A stretch of DNA of 64,000 bases from contig NC_058166.1 of NCBI RefSeq assembly GCF_020080835.1, positions 13,231,043-13,295,042 on the forward strand, written 5' to 3'. Within the stretch, counting starts at the first letter, position 1. Every line of letters starts with the position of its first letter. The stretch comes from Cotesia glomerata. Its lineage: Eukaryota; Arthropoda; Insecta; Hymenoptera; Braconidae. Below the pieces are notes generated by a model, which did not search any database, was not told the origin of the DNA, and worked only from the letters and a program-made list of their open reading frames with translations. Positions 12,403-22,957 of the stretch are shown one piece after another. A program made the position numbers and the translations under genes.

Positions 12403-12604
12403 GAGGCGCGCAGTAGCCCTATCGGATCCGGCCTTGCTTACCAAAGCATTGGACCGGGTTCGAGTCCGGCGTACACCAATGAATATTTTCAATATTTAAG
12501 TGTATTATTCTGCTCAGCCCAAAAAATAAAAACGAGTTCCAATCTCAAAAGTTTATCCCCTACCGTAGTCGCTCATGACCTTAGTAGTTTATGCGACTTT
12601 AAAC

Positions 12605-12633
<29 letters not shown>
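12403..12633 (+). mobile_element. tRNA-derived SINE inserted in the LINE
   Basis: Starts GAGGCGCGCAGTAGCCC with an A-box-like TAGCCCTATCGG and a clear B box GGGTTCGAGTCC. A non-tRNA body and a poly-A tail of about 25 bases follow. AAACTTCAA flanks both ends (12394-12402 and 12634-12642), a target duplication made by LINE-type retrotransposition. The head resembles a tRNA, but the anticodon arm is degraded. The LINE frame resumes right after the second duplication copy. Confidence 0.92.
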
Positions 12634-12636
<3 letters not shown>

Positions 12637-13219
12637 CTTCAAAGATTGATAAATATTGCCATAAGATTCATCTTAAACCTAAAACGCGATGTTCATATTA
12701 CTCCTCATCTTCATTTGCTAAATTGGCTCAACATCAAATCAAGACGATGATACTTTATAGCTTGTTATTTTTATAAATTACTCACTACTGGAGATTCAAA
12801 GTTATTCCGTGTTGTGCTCAGAGACGAAGATCCTGATATTATAAGGTCTGATAGGCTGGCAATTAAACACAACAATGTAAACTTTAAACTACTAAACTAT
12901 ACTACTACCACCTATGAACATTCTTCTTTGTAGTATCAGCTATTTGTCTCTGGACAGAACTAATGCAGGATATTATAAATTCTCAGTCTAAATATATTTA
13001 AAAGTAAAGTTTTTGATTTTATTATGTCACGCGAGACTGAAGAAAAACAGTAAGTTGATTTCGTCTTGAGATTTCCTTTATTTCTCTTTTCTTTTTTTTT
13101 CTAAGCTTTTATTGGAAACAATTTTGATGAAAAAATAAAAATTTTGCACCTTAAATTCTATAAATGTAAATTTATATATTAAACAATATGATATAACAAA
13201 TGTGAATATATGATGCTTA

Positions 13220-14641
13220 CACTGTAAAAAATTTCGGTGTAAAGTTGGATCCAGGGACTTTTACACCGCTGTGTAAGTGTGAAATGTCAGTGTAAAATTT
13301 CTTCCGTGTAAAATTTCCACTCGTGTAAATTTAACACGGTGTAATTTACTGTTTTACACTATTCCGTGTTACTATTTATAACTTTGAAAATTTAATAACT
13401 ATTACTAGCAACCTTGCAGTCTGTATGTGATTGCCGTGACTTGTAAACTATAAATAAATAAAATTTTGCTTTCTTGAATAATGACTTTTGTAAAATTATA
13501 TTGTACTTTTTTAACTATTGACGTTTTTAAAGATATAAGCTCATCTCGATGATACACTCATCAAGACCTTTCATTTGAGTACCCACATTAATTGTTCATA
13601 TATTGATATATATTATATAAATGTATATATGAAAAATATATCAAAATGCATGTGGGTACTCAAATGAACGGTCTTGACGAGTGTAACATCAGGATGAGCT
13701 TATATCTTTAAAAATGTCAATAGTTCACAAGATACAAGGTCATTTCGTAATTATTGATATTTTTAAAGATATAAGCTCATCCCGATGTTACACTTATCAA
13801 GACCTATCATTTGAGTACCCACATCAATTTTTCATATATTTATATATATTATATATATGTATATATGAAAAATATATCAAAATGCATGTGGGTACTCAAA
13901 TGAACGGTCTTGACGAGTGTAACATCGGGATGAGCTTATATCTTTAAAAATGTCAATAGTTCACAAGATACAAGGTCATTTCTTAATTATTGATATTTTT
14001 AAAGATATAATCTCATCCCGATGTTATACTCATCAAGACTTTTCATTTGAGTACTCACATGCATTTTGATATATTTTTCATATATACATATATGTAATAT
14101 ATATATAAATATATGAAAAAATGATGTGGGTACTTAAATGAAGATTCTTGATGAGTGTAACATCGAGATGAGCTTATATTTTTAAAAATATATATAAAAA
14201 TATATTTAACACTATAAACATTCGATTTTTATCAATTGACTCTTACATAGGATCCACCGTATACTTAGATAAATTTTTAACAACTTGAATATTAACATTC
14301 TTGTTGCAGATTTTCCAATGATATTAAGATTTACGTTGGAATGACTTTACTCCGTGAAATGGCATAATATAAAAAAAAACATACTTTTAAATATTCATTT
14401 CTATACATGTTTATATTTATAATCTAATATCGTACAAGTCTGAAACTAAACAATCAAATTAATTAATGAGAAATTTTTAGGAAATACATTTACACGCTTG
14501 ATTGTGTAAAATTTAGGATTCACACCGTTCAAATTTAACACTACACTTAGTGCGATTTTCACACCGTCCGTGTTAAAAATTTTACACCGAATTATTTACA
14601 CCACACCAAGTCCAAAAAATTTTTTACAGTGTATGTATTTT
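13220..14641. mobile_element. TA-flanked element, TIR CACTGTAAAAAATTT, GTGTAAA-rich ends
   Basis: Left end TA|CACTGTAAAAAATTTCGGTG, right end CCAAAAAATTTTTTACAGTG|TA. Both sub-terminal regions repeat GTGTAAA/TTTACAC motifs. The 1.4-kb interior carries three tandem palindromic units (13512-14195). The outermost bases resemble those of the CACAGTAAAAAATTTT MITEs, suggesting related transposase recognition. No transposase frame. Confidence 0.75.
13512..14195. repeat. Three tandem copies of a ~210-bp palindrome (period ~235 bp)
   Basis: Each unit runs TTTTTAAAGATATAAGCTCA, then CATTTGAGTACCCACAT, an AT-rich centre, then the inverse ATGTGGGTACTCAAATGA and TGAGCTTATATCTTTAAAAA. Unit centres lie near 13615, 13850 and 14090. 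Units 1 and 2 are closely similar and unit 3 is more diverged. Each could extrude as a cruciform or give a long hairpin RNA. Confidence 0.85.
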
Positions 14642-14644
14642 TTC

Positions 14645-14945
14645 TGCCCTCCGGCCGGAAGGTGGCAACTTTCTGGCCGCTGCGCTAAACAAAGTTGCCA
14701 CATTCCGGCTACGTCGAGCAGAAAAATAGTATACACACCTTGGCCAGTAAATAAGAAAGCCTCAGATCACATGTTTGTAAACCTCGGCTTCACCTCGGCC
14801 AACAATTACATGTGATCTGAAACTTTTCTTATTTTACTGGCCTGGGTATGTAATATACTATTTAGTTTACTATTCGGCCTACGGAGCCTTGGCATAAATG
14901 TTGATTAATAAATAATAAATAAATAAATAAAAAATAATAAATTGT
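14645..14945. repeat. Palindromic GC-richer repeat with AATA-type tail
   Basis: TGGCCAGTAAATAAGAAAGC and CAGATCACATG are mirrored by CATGTGATCTG and CTTATTTTACTGGCC around a CTCGGC-rich centre (about 14740-14850). GCAACTTT/AAAGTTGCC forms a second stem at 14665-14700. It ends with CGGAGCCTTGGCATAAATG and an AATAAATAAATAAA tail (about 14905-14945). The tail suggests the 3' end of a retroelement, but the class is unknown. Confidence 0.5.
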
Positions 14946-15704
14946 CACTAAAATATTGCAGATACAAGAGAATTAATGAGAATCTTTTTTTTAGAGAGTT
15001 AAATTTCTTACAAGAAAGGTCTGCTATATGATTTCACTCAATTTCTGATATTTATACCAGAACTATTATTATAAAATCAAAATAAAATTTCAATGATTCT
15101 TAATTATTTTCTAAAAAGTTTGAAATACCAAAAAAGTGATCGCATGACAAAATTCAATAATCGAACGATTGAATAAAATTAGAAACACTTAAACCATACC
15201 GATCGAAGCTTCAAAAGAAGTTACAAGGAAGTCTCTATTTAAATCGCAAGTATTTAAAATCAAATAAAAATGAATCACAAACAAAATAACCGTGTGACCG
15301 TTTCTTTTTCCTCTGAGATGACTCCATAATTTTTATTTATCAAAAGCGCCTCGAGAAAAGCGTTGACGTTTGGGGGGTCCGAGATTTCCTTCCCAGGTGA
15401 CCGATGACATCCCAAACTCATTCGTTTCTCGTTCACGGCTCTTTATTCTCCCTCACTATAAATAATTCGTCTCACTATAAAGGATTGTCACCGACTATTT
15501 TTATACATTATTGGTATTTACACTAGATTAATACTTTTTGTAATAAATCAATCCTTCCAGGTGGTCCAACTAACCCCTTTCTTTTATAAAAAAAAAAAAA
15601 AAATTACAATCAATAGTCAATTTTCAATAACAAAAAAAATTTTCCAACAATATGAACATCGTCAAAAAAAAATTTTATTTTAAATTTTTAGTAAAATTAA
15701 TCGT
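14946..15704. other. AT-rich stretch, no gene seen
   Basis: No repeat shared within the window and no convincing frame. A slightly GC-richer piece with TTGGGGGGTCCGAG lies around 15340-15420. Confidence 0.4.
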
Positions 15705-16440
15705 ACACGTAAAGAACAAGATTACACTGGATAACATTCCAGATTATACTCAATGACATCTATAGTGAAAACAAATTTCAGATAGTATTTAGTATAATCC
15801 AGATTATACTGAGTGATCTCTGAATTATACTTATTGTAATTTTCCACCCCCCCCCCAGTAAAATCTCAGATTATACCGCGTAAGATTCCACTGGATATAA
15901 TCCGAGATTGTATCCTGTAGAATTTGGATTATATTCAGTAGAATCTTGGATTATACCCAATGATATCTTTGCCATTTTCTTTTTAGCGCCTGCGCATGAA
16001 GTGCTGTTTACGATTTGTGAACTGTGAATTGTGAATTGTTTACAATTTGTGAATTAGTCAATCATCAGTATGTTGAACATTAAAAAAATGTAATCGGTGC
16101 ATTAATTACTGTGCGAACATTTATATTTTGTGCTATGTAGCAATGTTTTATAGCCATTATAATTATTAAAATTATGATATGTAAAAATAGGGTACAAGAC
16201 GTATGTTTTTACATTCAGACTTTTGACAATAAGATCTAACCTGTTCATAATCATATGATAATCTAAGTGCGCAAGCGCTAGAAAAAAAATGGCGGAGATA
16301 TCATTGAGTATAATCCATGACTATAGTGAATATAATCCAAATTCTACGAGATATAATCTCGGATTATATCCAGTGAAATCTTCCCTTATTAAAAAAAAGA
16401 TTTAAAACGATTCAACCCATGCAAAATGTATATCTATATA

Positions 16441-16652
16441 CACAGTAAAAAATTTTGCGTCATTGCGATAAAAAATTTTGTGTTAAAAATTTTTATGTTA
16501 AATATTTAACACTTTTTTGTGTTGATTTAACATTTATTGTGTTAAATCAACACTAAAAAGTGTTAAATCAACACAAAAAAGTGTTAAATATTTAACATAA
16601 AAATTTTTAACACAAAATTTTTTGACGCAATGACGCAAAATTTTTTACAGTG
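16441..16652. mobile_element. MITE, TIR CACAGTAAAAAATTTT (second copy)
   Basis: TA-flanked (16439-16440, 16653-16654). Ends CACAGTAAAAAATTTTGCGT and ACGCAAAATTTTTTACAGTG. Almost the whole 212 bp folds on itself through GTTAAATCAACAC and GTTAAATATTTAACAC motifs. It is a sister of 12000-12190 and less eroded. Confidence 0.9.
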
Positions 16653-16723
16653 TATTTGTCAAGTTGAATCGTTTTTAATCGCTTTGAGCCATTTCAAATC
16701 GTTTTGAACCTTTTTTTTTTTAA

Positions 16724-17086
16724 CCCTTACCGGCCACACGGGGTGACTAGTTACCCTAGGCTTAAAAAAAGTGGAATTAGAGGTCTTAAAACTTTCAAAT
16801 AAATACAATAAACGGCATATGCCGTGAATCTGAGAAGTGAATTTTTTTGCAAAAAAACCATTTTTCCGAAATTTTGACTTATGTGACCAGTTGTTAGAAC
16901 GCCATCTATTAATTAACCAAGTTTTAAACCATTAGATATATTGAAGAACTCGTCAACGAACATGACACAATTAATTAAAAATCTCAAAATATGTACACAT
17001 CTTGTCCAACCGGGTTTTTCAGCGTGGGGTAATGAGTTACCCCATGTGGCCGTTATGTGGCCTGGGTGAGATGTGGCTGGTAAGGG
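16724..17086. mobile_element. piggyBac-like MITE flanked by TTAA
   Basis: TTAA|CCCTTACCGGCCACA at the left and TGTGGCTGGTAAGGG|TTAA at the right. A CCC..GGG terminus with a TTAA duplication is diagnostic of the piggyBac group. Sub-terminal GGGGTGACTAGTTACCC and GGGTAATGAGTTACCCC are also inverted. At 363 bp and with no frame, it is non-autonomous. Confidence 0.85.
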
Positions 17087-17273
17087 TTAATAAGGGTTAC
17101 GAGGTATAATCTGAGATTTTACTGGAGAAAATGAGATATTACAATGAGTACAATCCAGATATCACTCAGTATAATCTGTATTAAACTAGCTGCTATCTGA
17201 AATTTCTTTTCACTATAGATGTCACTGAGTATAATCTGGAATATCATCCAGTGTAATCTTGTTCTTTCCGCGT

Positions 17274-18186
17274 CCTTTTCAATATTATTTTACAATGTAT
17301 TTATAAATAATTATTAAAAAATTGTTATTAAAATGTCCGAATAATGATGTCATTTTCACAGTAACTTTTTAAGAAAATTTTTTCTGTGAAGAGAAGTTGC
17401 GCACCTGCTAACAGTAGAAGAAGCCCGCGGCGTTTAATAAATATTTATTCAGAATTATTTAGTGGGAGGATCTTGATACATATTCTATATCATTGCAAAG
17501 TACAGAGTTGAAACAATAATAACAATAAAAATAAAAGTAATATTTAAGAAAAAAAAAGAGAGAGGAAAGTAAGAAGAAGAAGAAGAAGAAATAAAAGAAG
17601 CAGCGCGTGCCGTGCTTATTAACTTTTTTCTCTTTATTCGCGTTGTACATCGACATTATACTTATTTCACTTATCTCGTCGTTGATGGAAGGGAGAGAAT
17701 CCAACGAGGGGTGACCGGTGTTACGATGTTGCATTCTGAGACACTCTTTCATTGCACAAACAGTAAAAGTGCCCGGCGTGAGGAAAGAAGAAAGGAAAAA
17801 GAGTAGAGAAGGGGGTATGTACTTCTTTAAACGTGCGAAGAAATAACGCAACCGTATTTGTACCTTTGACTATATACACCTTGCATCTTGCATGGTACTG
17901 TCGTGTATGTAAATGAATGTTGCACGCATGTATGTACTCCAGACCTTTATTTTTTTTATTTTTTGAAGTTATACTTCTTTTGGCGCGTTAGGCAAAAATG
18001 ATGAGGGTAAATTTTTACGATGCGCGCGCACACCGTCACGAAAAACCGACACCCTGAAGTTAGCTACTCAACATTTTAGTTTTTTAAAAAAAGTTACCAA
18101 CAACATAAAAATAAGTACATCTACGTAAGTTTACGTGAGAACTGGCTTCTGTATTCACGATATTTCATATAAATATATATTTCTAA
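17274..18186. other. Unique stretch with AAG repeat and GC-richer core
   Basis: AAG trinucleotides at about 17573-17600, followed by a moderately GC-rich block (17605-17800), then ordinary AT-rich sequence with a GCGCGCGCAC patch near 18023. Frames on both strands are short and domain-free. Confidence 0.35.
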
Positions 18187-18800
18187 CGTACCGCTAAGAA
18201 AATTGAAAATTTTTATTAATGGGAAGTTATTGATTTCGGTCCGATTTTTAAAAGTCGAGTTTTCATCGGGTGTCCACGTTTTAAGGTCCCAGAAAGCCAT
18301 TCTGATTATTCCGACCGAGATGTCCGGCCATGTGTGTGTCAATAAATTTTTGTCGTACGGTTTCTCAAAAACGAATCAACTGATTGAGTTCTACGACACG
18401 TCATTCGAAAGGGTCTATCAAAACGTAGATCTGATTAGATTTAAGAGTTAATTCATCAAGCCATTCCGAAGAAATTAAAAAAAAAAATTGAATTTTTATG
18501 TTTTTTAAAAATAACTTTAAAGCGTACGAAAAAATCATAATGAAACCATGTATACATTCTTTTGCTTAAAAACTGCGTCCAATGCTTTTTTTAAAATGAA
18601 AATCGAACGACGCATTCAAAAGTTACAGTTGTTTAATAAATACATTTGGAGCTCGAGGAGCTCAAAATGTGAAAAACTGCGCTTTGAGCTTGAAAAGCTC
18701 AAATATTTATCAAAAAACACATTTTAAGGTGCTTGAAATGCAAACTTAGCAGGAAGTTCTAGGGTTGGCCTGCACGGTCAACCGATTTCCAGATTTTTTT
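18187..18800 (+). mobile_element. Diverged member of the AACTTCCCGCTA repeat family
   Basis: Begins CCGCTAAGAAAATTGAAAAT, followed by GGGAAGTTATTG and GTTTTCATCGGGTGTCCACG. It ends CAGGAAGTTCTAGGGTTGGC with GGTCAACCGATTTCC, matching the plan of the full copy at 62744-63616. In place of the long GT microsatellite of other copies it has only TGTGTGTGT (about 18331). GAGCTCGAGGAGCTC at 18651 is the family's hairpin motif. Confidence 0.65.
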
Positions 18801-19969
18801 GATTATGTAGAAATAATTTTTTTATGATATTTAAATAAATTTTATTTAACTAGACAATGCGTTATAATAAAACTGTCAATGTATTAAATACCTTTTTTTC
18901 TATTATTAGTGTCGTTTTTTCTACAAACGTAGGATAACGCGACACACGGAGAAAAAAGTATTGCTATTATAGCGATTTAGTGGATCGTGAACGTAGTATC
19001 GTGATTAGCATAAAACAGTATTGTCATATTCACCATTCGAATTCAGTTATGCTCAAAACTGTGAATACTGAATACCACGCTCAACTGTATATTGAATATC
19101 TCAAAACGTTTCCTTACTACAGTGAAACGGATCGTGATTATCACTATCCACGACGCGTTCAGCGCTACCACACATAACCAAGTCTGAAACTTACGAGTTT
19201 ATTTATTTACAATTTTGGTGATGAAATAGCGATAATTGCATCAATTAATATTAACAGCACTATGGATGATTGGGTTGTCGATAAATTACTCGAGTGGAAT
19301 CTTGAAAAACTCCAAAAACTCGTGTTTTTTTAAAGGCCTAGTAAAGAAATAAATCTTCCTATATGTTAACTGTGTTAATGCGGTGTCCGTGGCTATTGTA
19401 TATAATTGTACTGCGTTGATAAAGAAAAACAATGAACATTATATATTGTATTAAATAAATAACATTTGTGTTTTCATAAAAGACTCTTTTAGCATAAATG
19501 ATTTGATCCCATACTACTTTACACAAAAATATGTTATTTTATAAAATACATGGAGTAATAAAGAAGTAAAAATTCCATTAAAAAATGTTTTTCTTATGAT
19601 AAAAATAATTGCGTATTTTTAATGAATGTATCAATAATACAAGTTTCTAGGCTAATATTTTTAAAAATCAAGAAAAAAAGTCATAAAATAAATTCCAACT
19701 GCTGTAAGTCATTATTTAAACATTTTTAAACCTAACCTAATTCTTGACTGTCATATAAACTACACAAAAATTTTAAACTAATCAAGCTATACAAGGAATT
19801 CGTATTTAATGTTTATGACAATAGTATACGAAAAAACTAAAAAAATAATAATCTGCAATAAAATATAATTAACATTTAATCAAAAACAACTAATAATCAT
19901 CTATAAACCATAACAATATAGACATTCGATATCCGAATCCACACGGAGAGAAATGGATGGTAGATCCGG

Positions 19970-20057
19970 AGGCACTGTAGTGCCTCAAGCCAAGTACACG
20001 TTCAACAGCATATGTAATAATATGTGTGAACGTGTAGGCGTGAGGCTACAGTGCCTC
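19970..20057. repeat. Long nested hairpin
   Basis: GGCACTGTAGTGCCTCAAGC at the left pairs with GCGTGAGGCTACAGTGCC at the right. Inside this, TACACGTTCA pairs with TGAACGTGTA around an AT-rich loop containing CATATG. The stem is about 35 bp with bulges. Confidence 0.7.
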
Positions 20058-20302
20058 TATTCTCGAGTCAGACGTCAACATAACCTCACCATATTTTTAA
20101 CTCGATTTATTTTATTACTACGTTCGTATCAACACTTTACACTCGCTTCAAATAGTTTAATTATTAGTTCTTTCTATAAAACACCAAAAACTATATTGTT
20201 TTTTTCATTATTTAGCGTTATCCTAATTTATAAAATTTTCGCTCCCCCGTTTTTCGATTCTACGAGAGATTTTACTAATTTCGGTCGAATTTTTTATTTC
20301 GA

Positions 20303-20490
20303 AGTTGGTACAGTTTAATTTTCTGTGGATAGTATACTACTGTGTAGTATCACAGTTAGTCCGTTTCCGTTTGGCGTTTGAGATCTTCTCCGGATAGTTA
20401 CTCTGCTCCAGATTTTTAAGTTGGTACAATTCAATTTTTTGAGGATAGTAACTACTGTATAGTATCAGAGTTATTCCATTTCCATTGGAA
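20303..20490. repeat. Tandem duplication of ~70 bp, offset ~117 bp
   Basis: GTTGGTACAGTTTAATTTTC at 20303 and GTTGGTACAATTCAATTTTT at 20419 are each followed by GGATAGTA, CTACTGTNTAGTATCA and a CCNTTTCC stretch. It is a diverged local duplication within the inner element of nest A. Confidence 0.6.
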
Positions 20491-20576
20491 GTCTGATAAA
20501 ATAGGCGGTTAATTCAAATTTGAATTTATTAAAAATTTTATTGCGGGTATTTGTAAAATAATTAAATGCAATTTTA

Positions 20577-21650
20577 TCCACAGATTCGGTAGAATCTGGC
20601 GCCAAGTTCCGTTCAAATCCGTTGTAAACGGAGCGCCAGACTACCGAGTGTGTTTACCGTAAGCAGAACGGTATTTCGAGGTTGCAAAATTTTATTTAAT
20701 TCTACGGTACTTTTTGTTCCTAAATTTTATATTATAACAGTAATTCATACTTTATTTTACTGATATTAGTTCATTATATTGAATTATGACAGTTAATCTA
20801 CTTGAAATTATTAAATTTTATCAACGTAAACTATAGCAAGCTCAAAAATTTCAATCCTGACTTTTTTTCGATGTATAAAAAGTGACATGCCACAGACTAA
20901 ATAATTTGAGAATGCATGGTAATCCTTCAATAGATGGGAAACTATAGTTAAAAAAATACATTTCACAGCTTGCATCTATACCCGCCAGGGTGCGCTGGAA
21001 TTATTTTTACATGAACTGTAGCTTCAAGGGGATAGTTTGCTATAAAAAATGCAGCCAACGCGAGATTTAAGTTGGTACCAATTGTAAATTTTTATTATAA
21101 TTACAAAAAATACTAAAATCTGAACAAAAACAGTTTCACTGTAAAAAAATCGTGCCAAGTCCACGTTCATAAGACTATTAAGAAAAAAGAAATTTTTGTT
21201 TTCTTCACAAAAAGATATAAAATAAAAAAATTAAAAAATCCAAGTAACCGATATGATTGTATAAGATTTTCGGAAGTTAAAAAAAATTTTGTTGTAAATT
21301 TAAAAATTAAAAAAAAAAATTTTGGAACGTACTTGGTGTGCGTCATTGTGTATTTCAATTTTATTAAAATCCTAGTAAATAGATTTTACGAATTTCATTA
21401 AAAGTAAAATATTTTGCAACCACGCACACTAAATACATTCTAAAATTTTTTTTTTAATTTTTAAATTTACAACAAAATTTTTTTTTAATTTCCGAAAATC
21501 TTATACAATCATATCGGTTACTTGGATTTTTTAATTTTTTTATTTTATATCTTTTTGTAAAGAAAAAAAAAATTTCTTTTTTCTTAATAGTCTCATGAAC
21601 GTGGACTTGGCACGATTTTTTTACAGTGAAACTGTTTTTGTTCAGATACC
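20577..21650 (+). mobile_element. Composite 1-kb repeat, copy 2
   Basis: Same architecture and orientation as 2489-3531. The TCCACAGATTCGG hairpin end is followed by TAAGCAGAACGGTATTTCGA, CGCCAGGGTGCGCTGG and the foldback from about 21121 to 21650 ending TTTTTGTTCAGAT. Identity with copy 1 is high over the full length by eye. It lies inside nest A. Confidence 0.8.
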
Positions 21651-22285
21651 ACTATACCAGTATGGGTGAGAACGCCATACAGTGTGGTATCGAAGATTTT
21701 TGTCCATAATTAAATTGTACACATAGATGATTCGACCATTGCAGAAATGGTAACATTGGCGATAGTTATCGCGGATGCCGCAATGCTAGTATGGCCGCCA
21801 GGCCCATACTGGCTTGCCGTATGTACAATTCTTTTGGCAGGTAGACCTAGCCAATATTGTGATATTAGCTACAACACCATTGGAGTAACAACAATGTTTA
21901 TTTAATTATAGACGAAGGTTATGTCCGAAATATATTATATAAATGAAAAATGATATTAATTATTTCATGACATGATTGTTTTTTTTTTTTTTATTTTTAC
22001 TCTGATATGAATTGGTTTTAGTGAAGAAAAATAACAAGAACAATCAATTAAAACATTACAAGAATTTATGTCTGTCTTATTAAAAATATGAAAGAGATTA
22101 TTTAAAAAAAATTTATTCTAATTAAAAAAATAAAATTTTCTCAAAAAGCCAATTATCTTAAAATTTATAATTCAAAAATTATATTTATTAATTTATTAGA
22201 GTCGATTTGTTTTATTTAATTAAAATAAAATTGCAAGTGTCAATAACTAGGCCAGCGTCAGTAACTGGGTCTTTTACTTTATATA

Positions 22286-22957
22286 CGCTGATAGAAGGAT
22301 TTTTTAATTATTAATTTCATTTGTTTGAAGACAATTATTTAATTTATTAAATTTTAATGAATATTTTTTAACACAATAAATATTTATTTGAAAGAAAAGT
22401 ACATTTATGAATAGTTAATAAGTATTTATTAATAGTTAACAAATATTTATTAACAGTTGATAAATATTTTTTTGAGTAAATTTGTTTCGCTTGCAATGTC
22501 ATATGATATGAAGATTGTTTATAGGCAAAAATCATCTTTATAAATTATTTGCATTAATTATATTACATTATATTAACGTTTATTATAAAATACCAAATTC
22601 TATCACAGCTCATAATTATCTTTTATATTTTTAAATATTGAAATCGTTAATTTATTTAGTGAATTGAATTATTATCATGTATTTCAGCGATAGAATTATA
22701 AAAAGTGTCAAAAGAAAATTGCTATTTTTGCTTTTTATTTTAAATAAATATACGTTAACAGTTAACAAATATTAATTAACCATTAATAAATATTTATTAA
22801 CTGTTAATACTAATATTAATATTAACATTTGATAAATCGTATTTAATAAATAATTTATTAACTTTTAATAAATATTTATTAAATCCTATGATGTTAAAAA
22901 ATCATTTATTAACAGTTAATAAAGCTTATTCAATAAAAACAAATCCTTTCATCAGTG
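22286..22957. mobile_element. Foldback MITE, TIR CRCTGATAGAAGGATTT (long copy)
   Basis: TA-flanked. Left CGCTGATAGAAGGATTT, right AAATCCTTTCATCAGTG. The interior is made of TTAATAAATATTTATTAAC-like motifs on both strands. At 672 bp it is the longest complete copy here. Others lie at 29294, 30348 and 63851. Confidence 0.8.

Larger units (their letters stand above)
11856..12933 (+). pseudogene. Non-LTR retrotransposon (LINE) reverse-transcriptase fragment, interrupted
   Basis: Translation gives the C-terminal side of a non-LTR reverse transcriptase, after the catalytic YxDD region. Readable blocks in order are FKKTKVMIL, the STKHLGINLSNNFTWNDHV block, the ILPIIDYCCLVLLHSS block and LQRLINIAIRFILNL with LNWLNIKSRR. 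These are typical of insect LINE thumb/C-terminal regions. The frame is broken by a MITE at 12000-12190, by a SINE at 12403-12633, by a TGA at 12748-12750 and by a TAG at 12931. With both insertions ignored, the blocks join in one frame. No endonuclease or catalytic domain remains, so it is a dead 5'-truncated copy. Clade not assigned. Confidence 0.85.
15705..17273. mobile_element. Long-TIR element with repeated GGATTATACTNAGTG motifs
   Basis: AAAGAACAAGATTACACTGG and CCAGATTATACTCAATGACA at the left are mirrored at the right by CCAGTGTAATCTTGTTCTTT and its continuation, an inverted repeat of about 100 bp including TCTATAGTGAAA. Internal copies of ATTATACTCAGTG/ATTATATCCAGTG occur on both strands near each arm. 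Two younger MITEs (16441-16652, 16724-17086) are nested inside. A C9 run lies at about 15847. No transposase frame. Confidence 0.75.
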
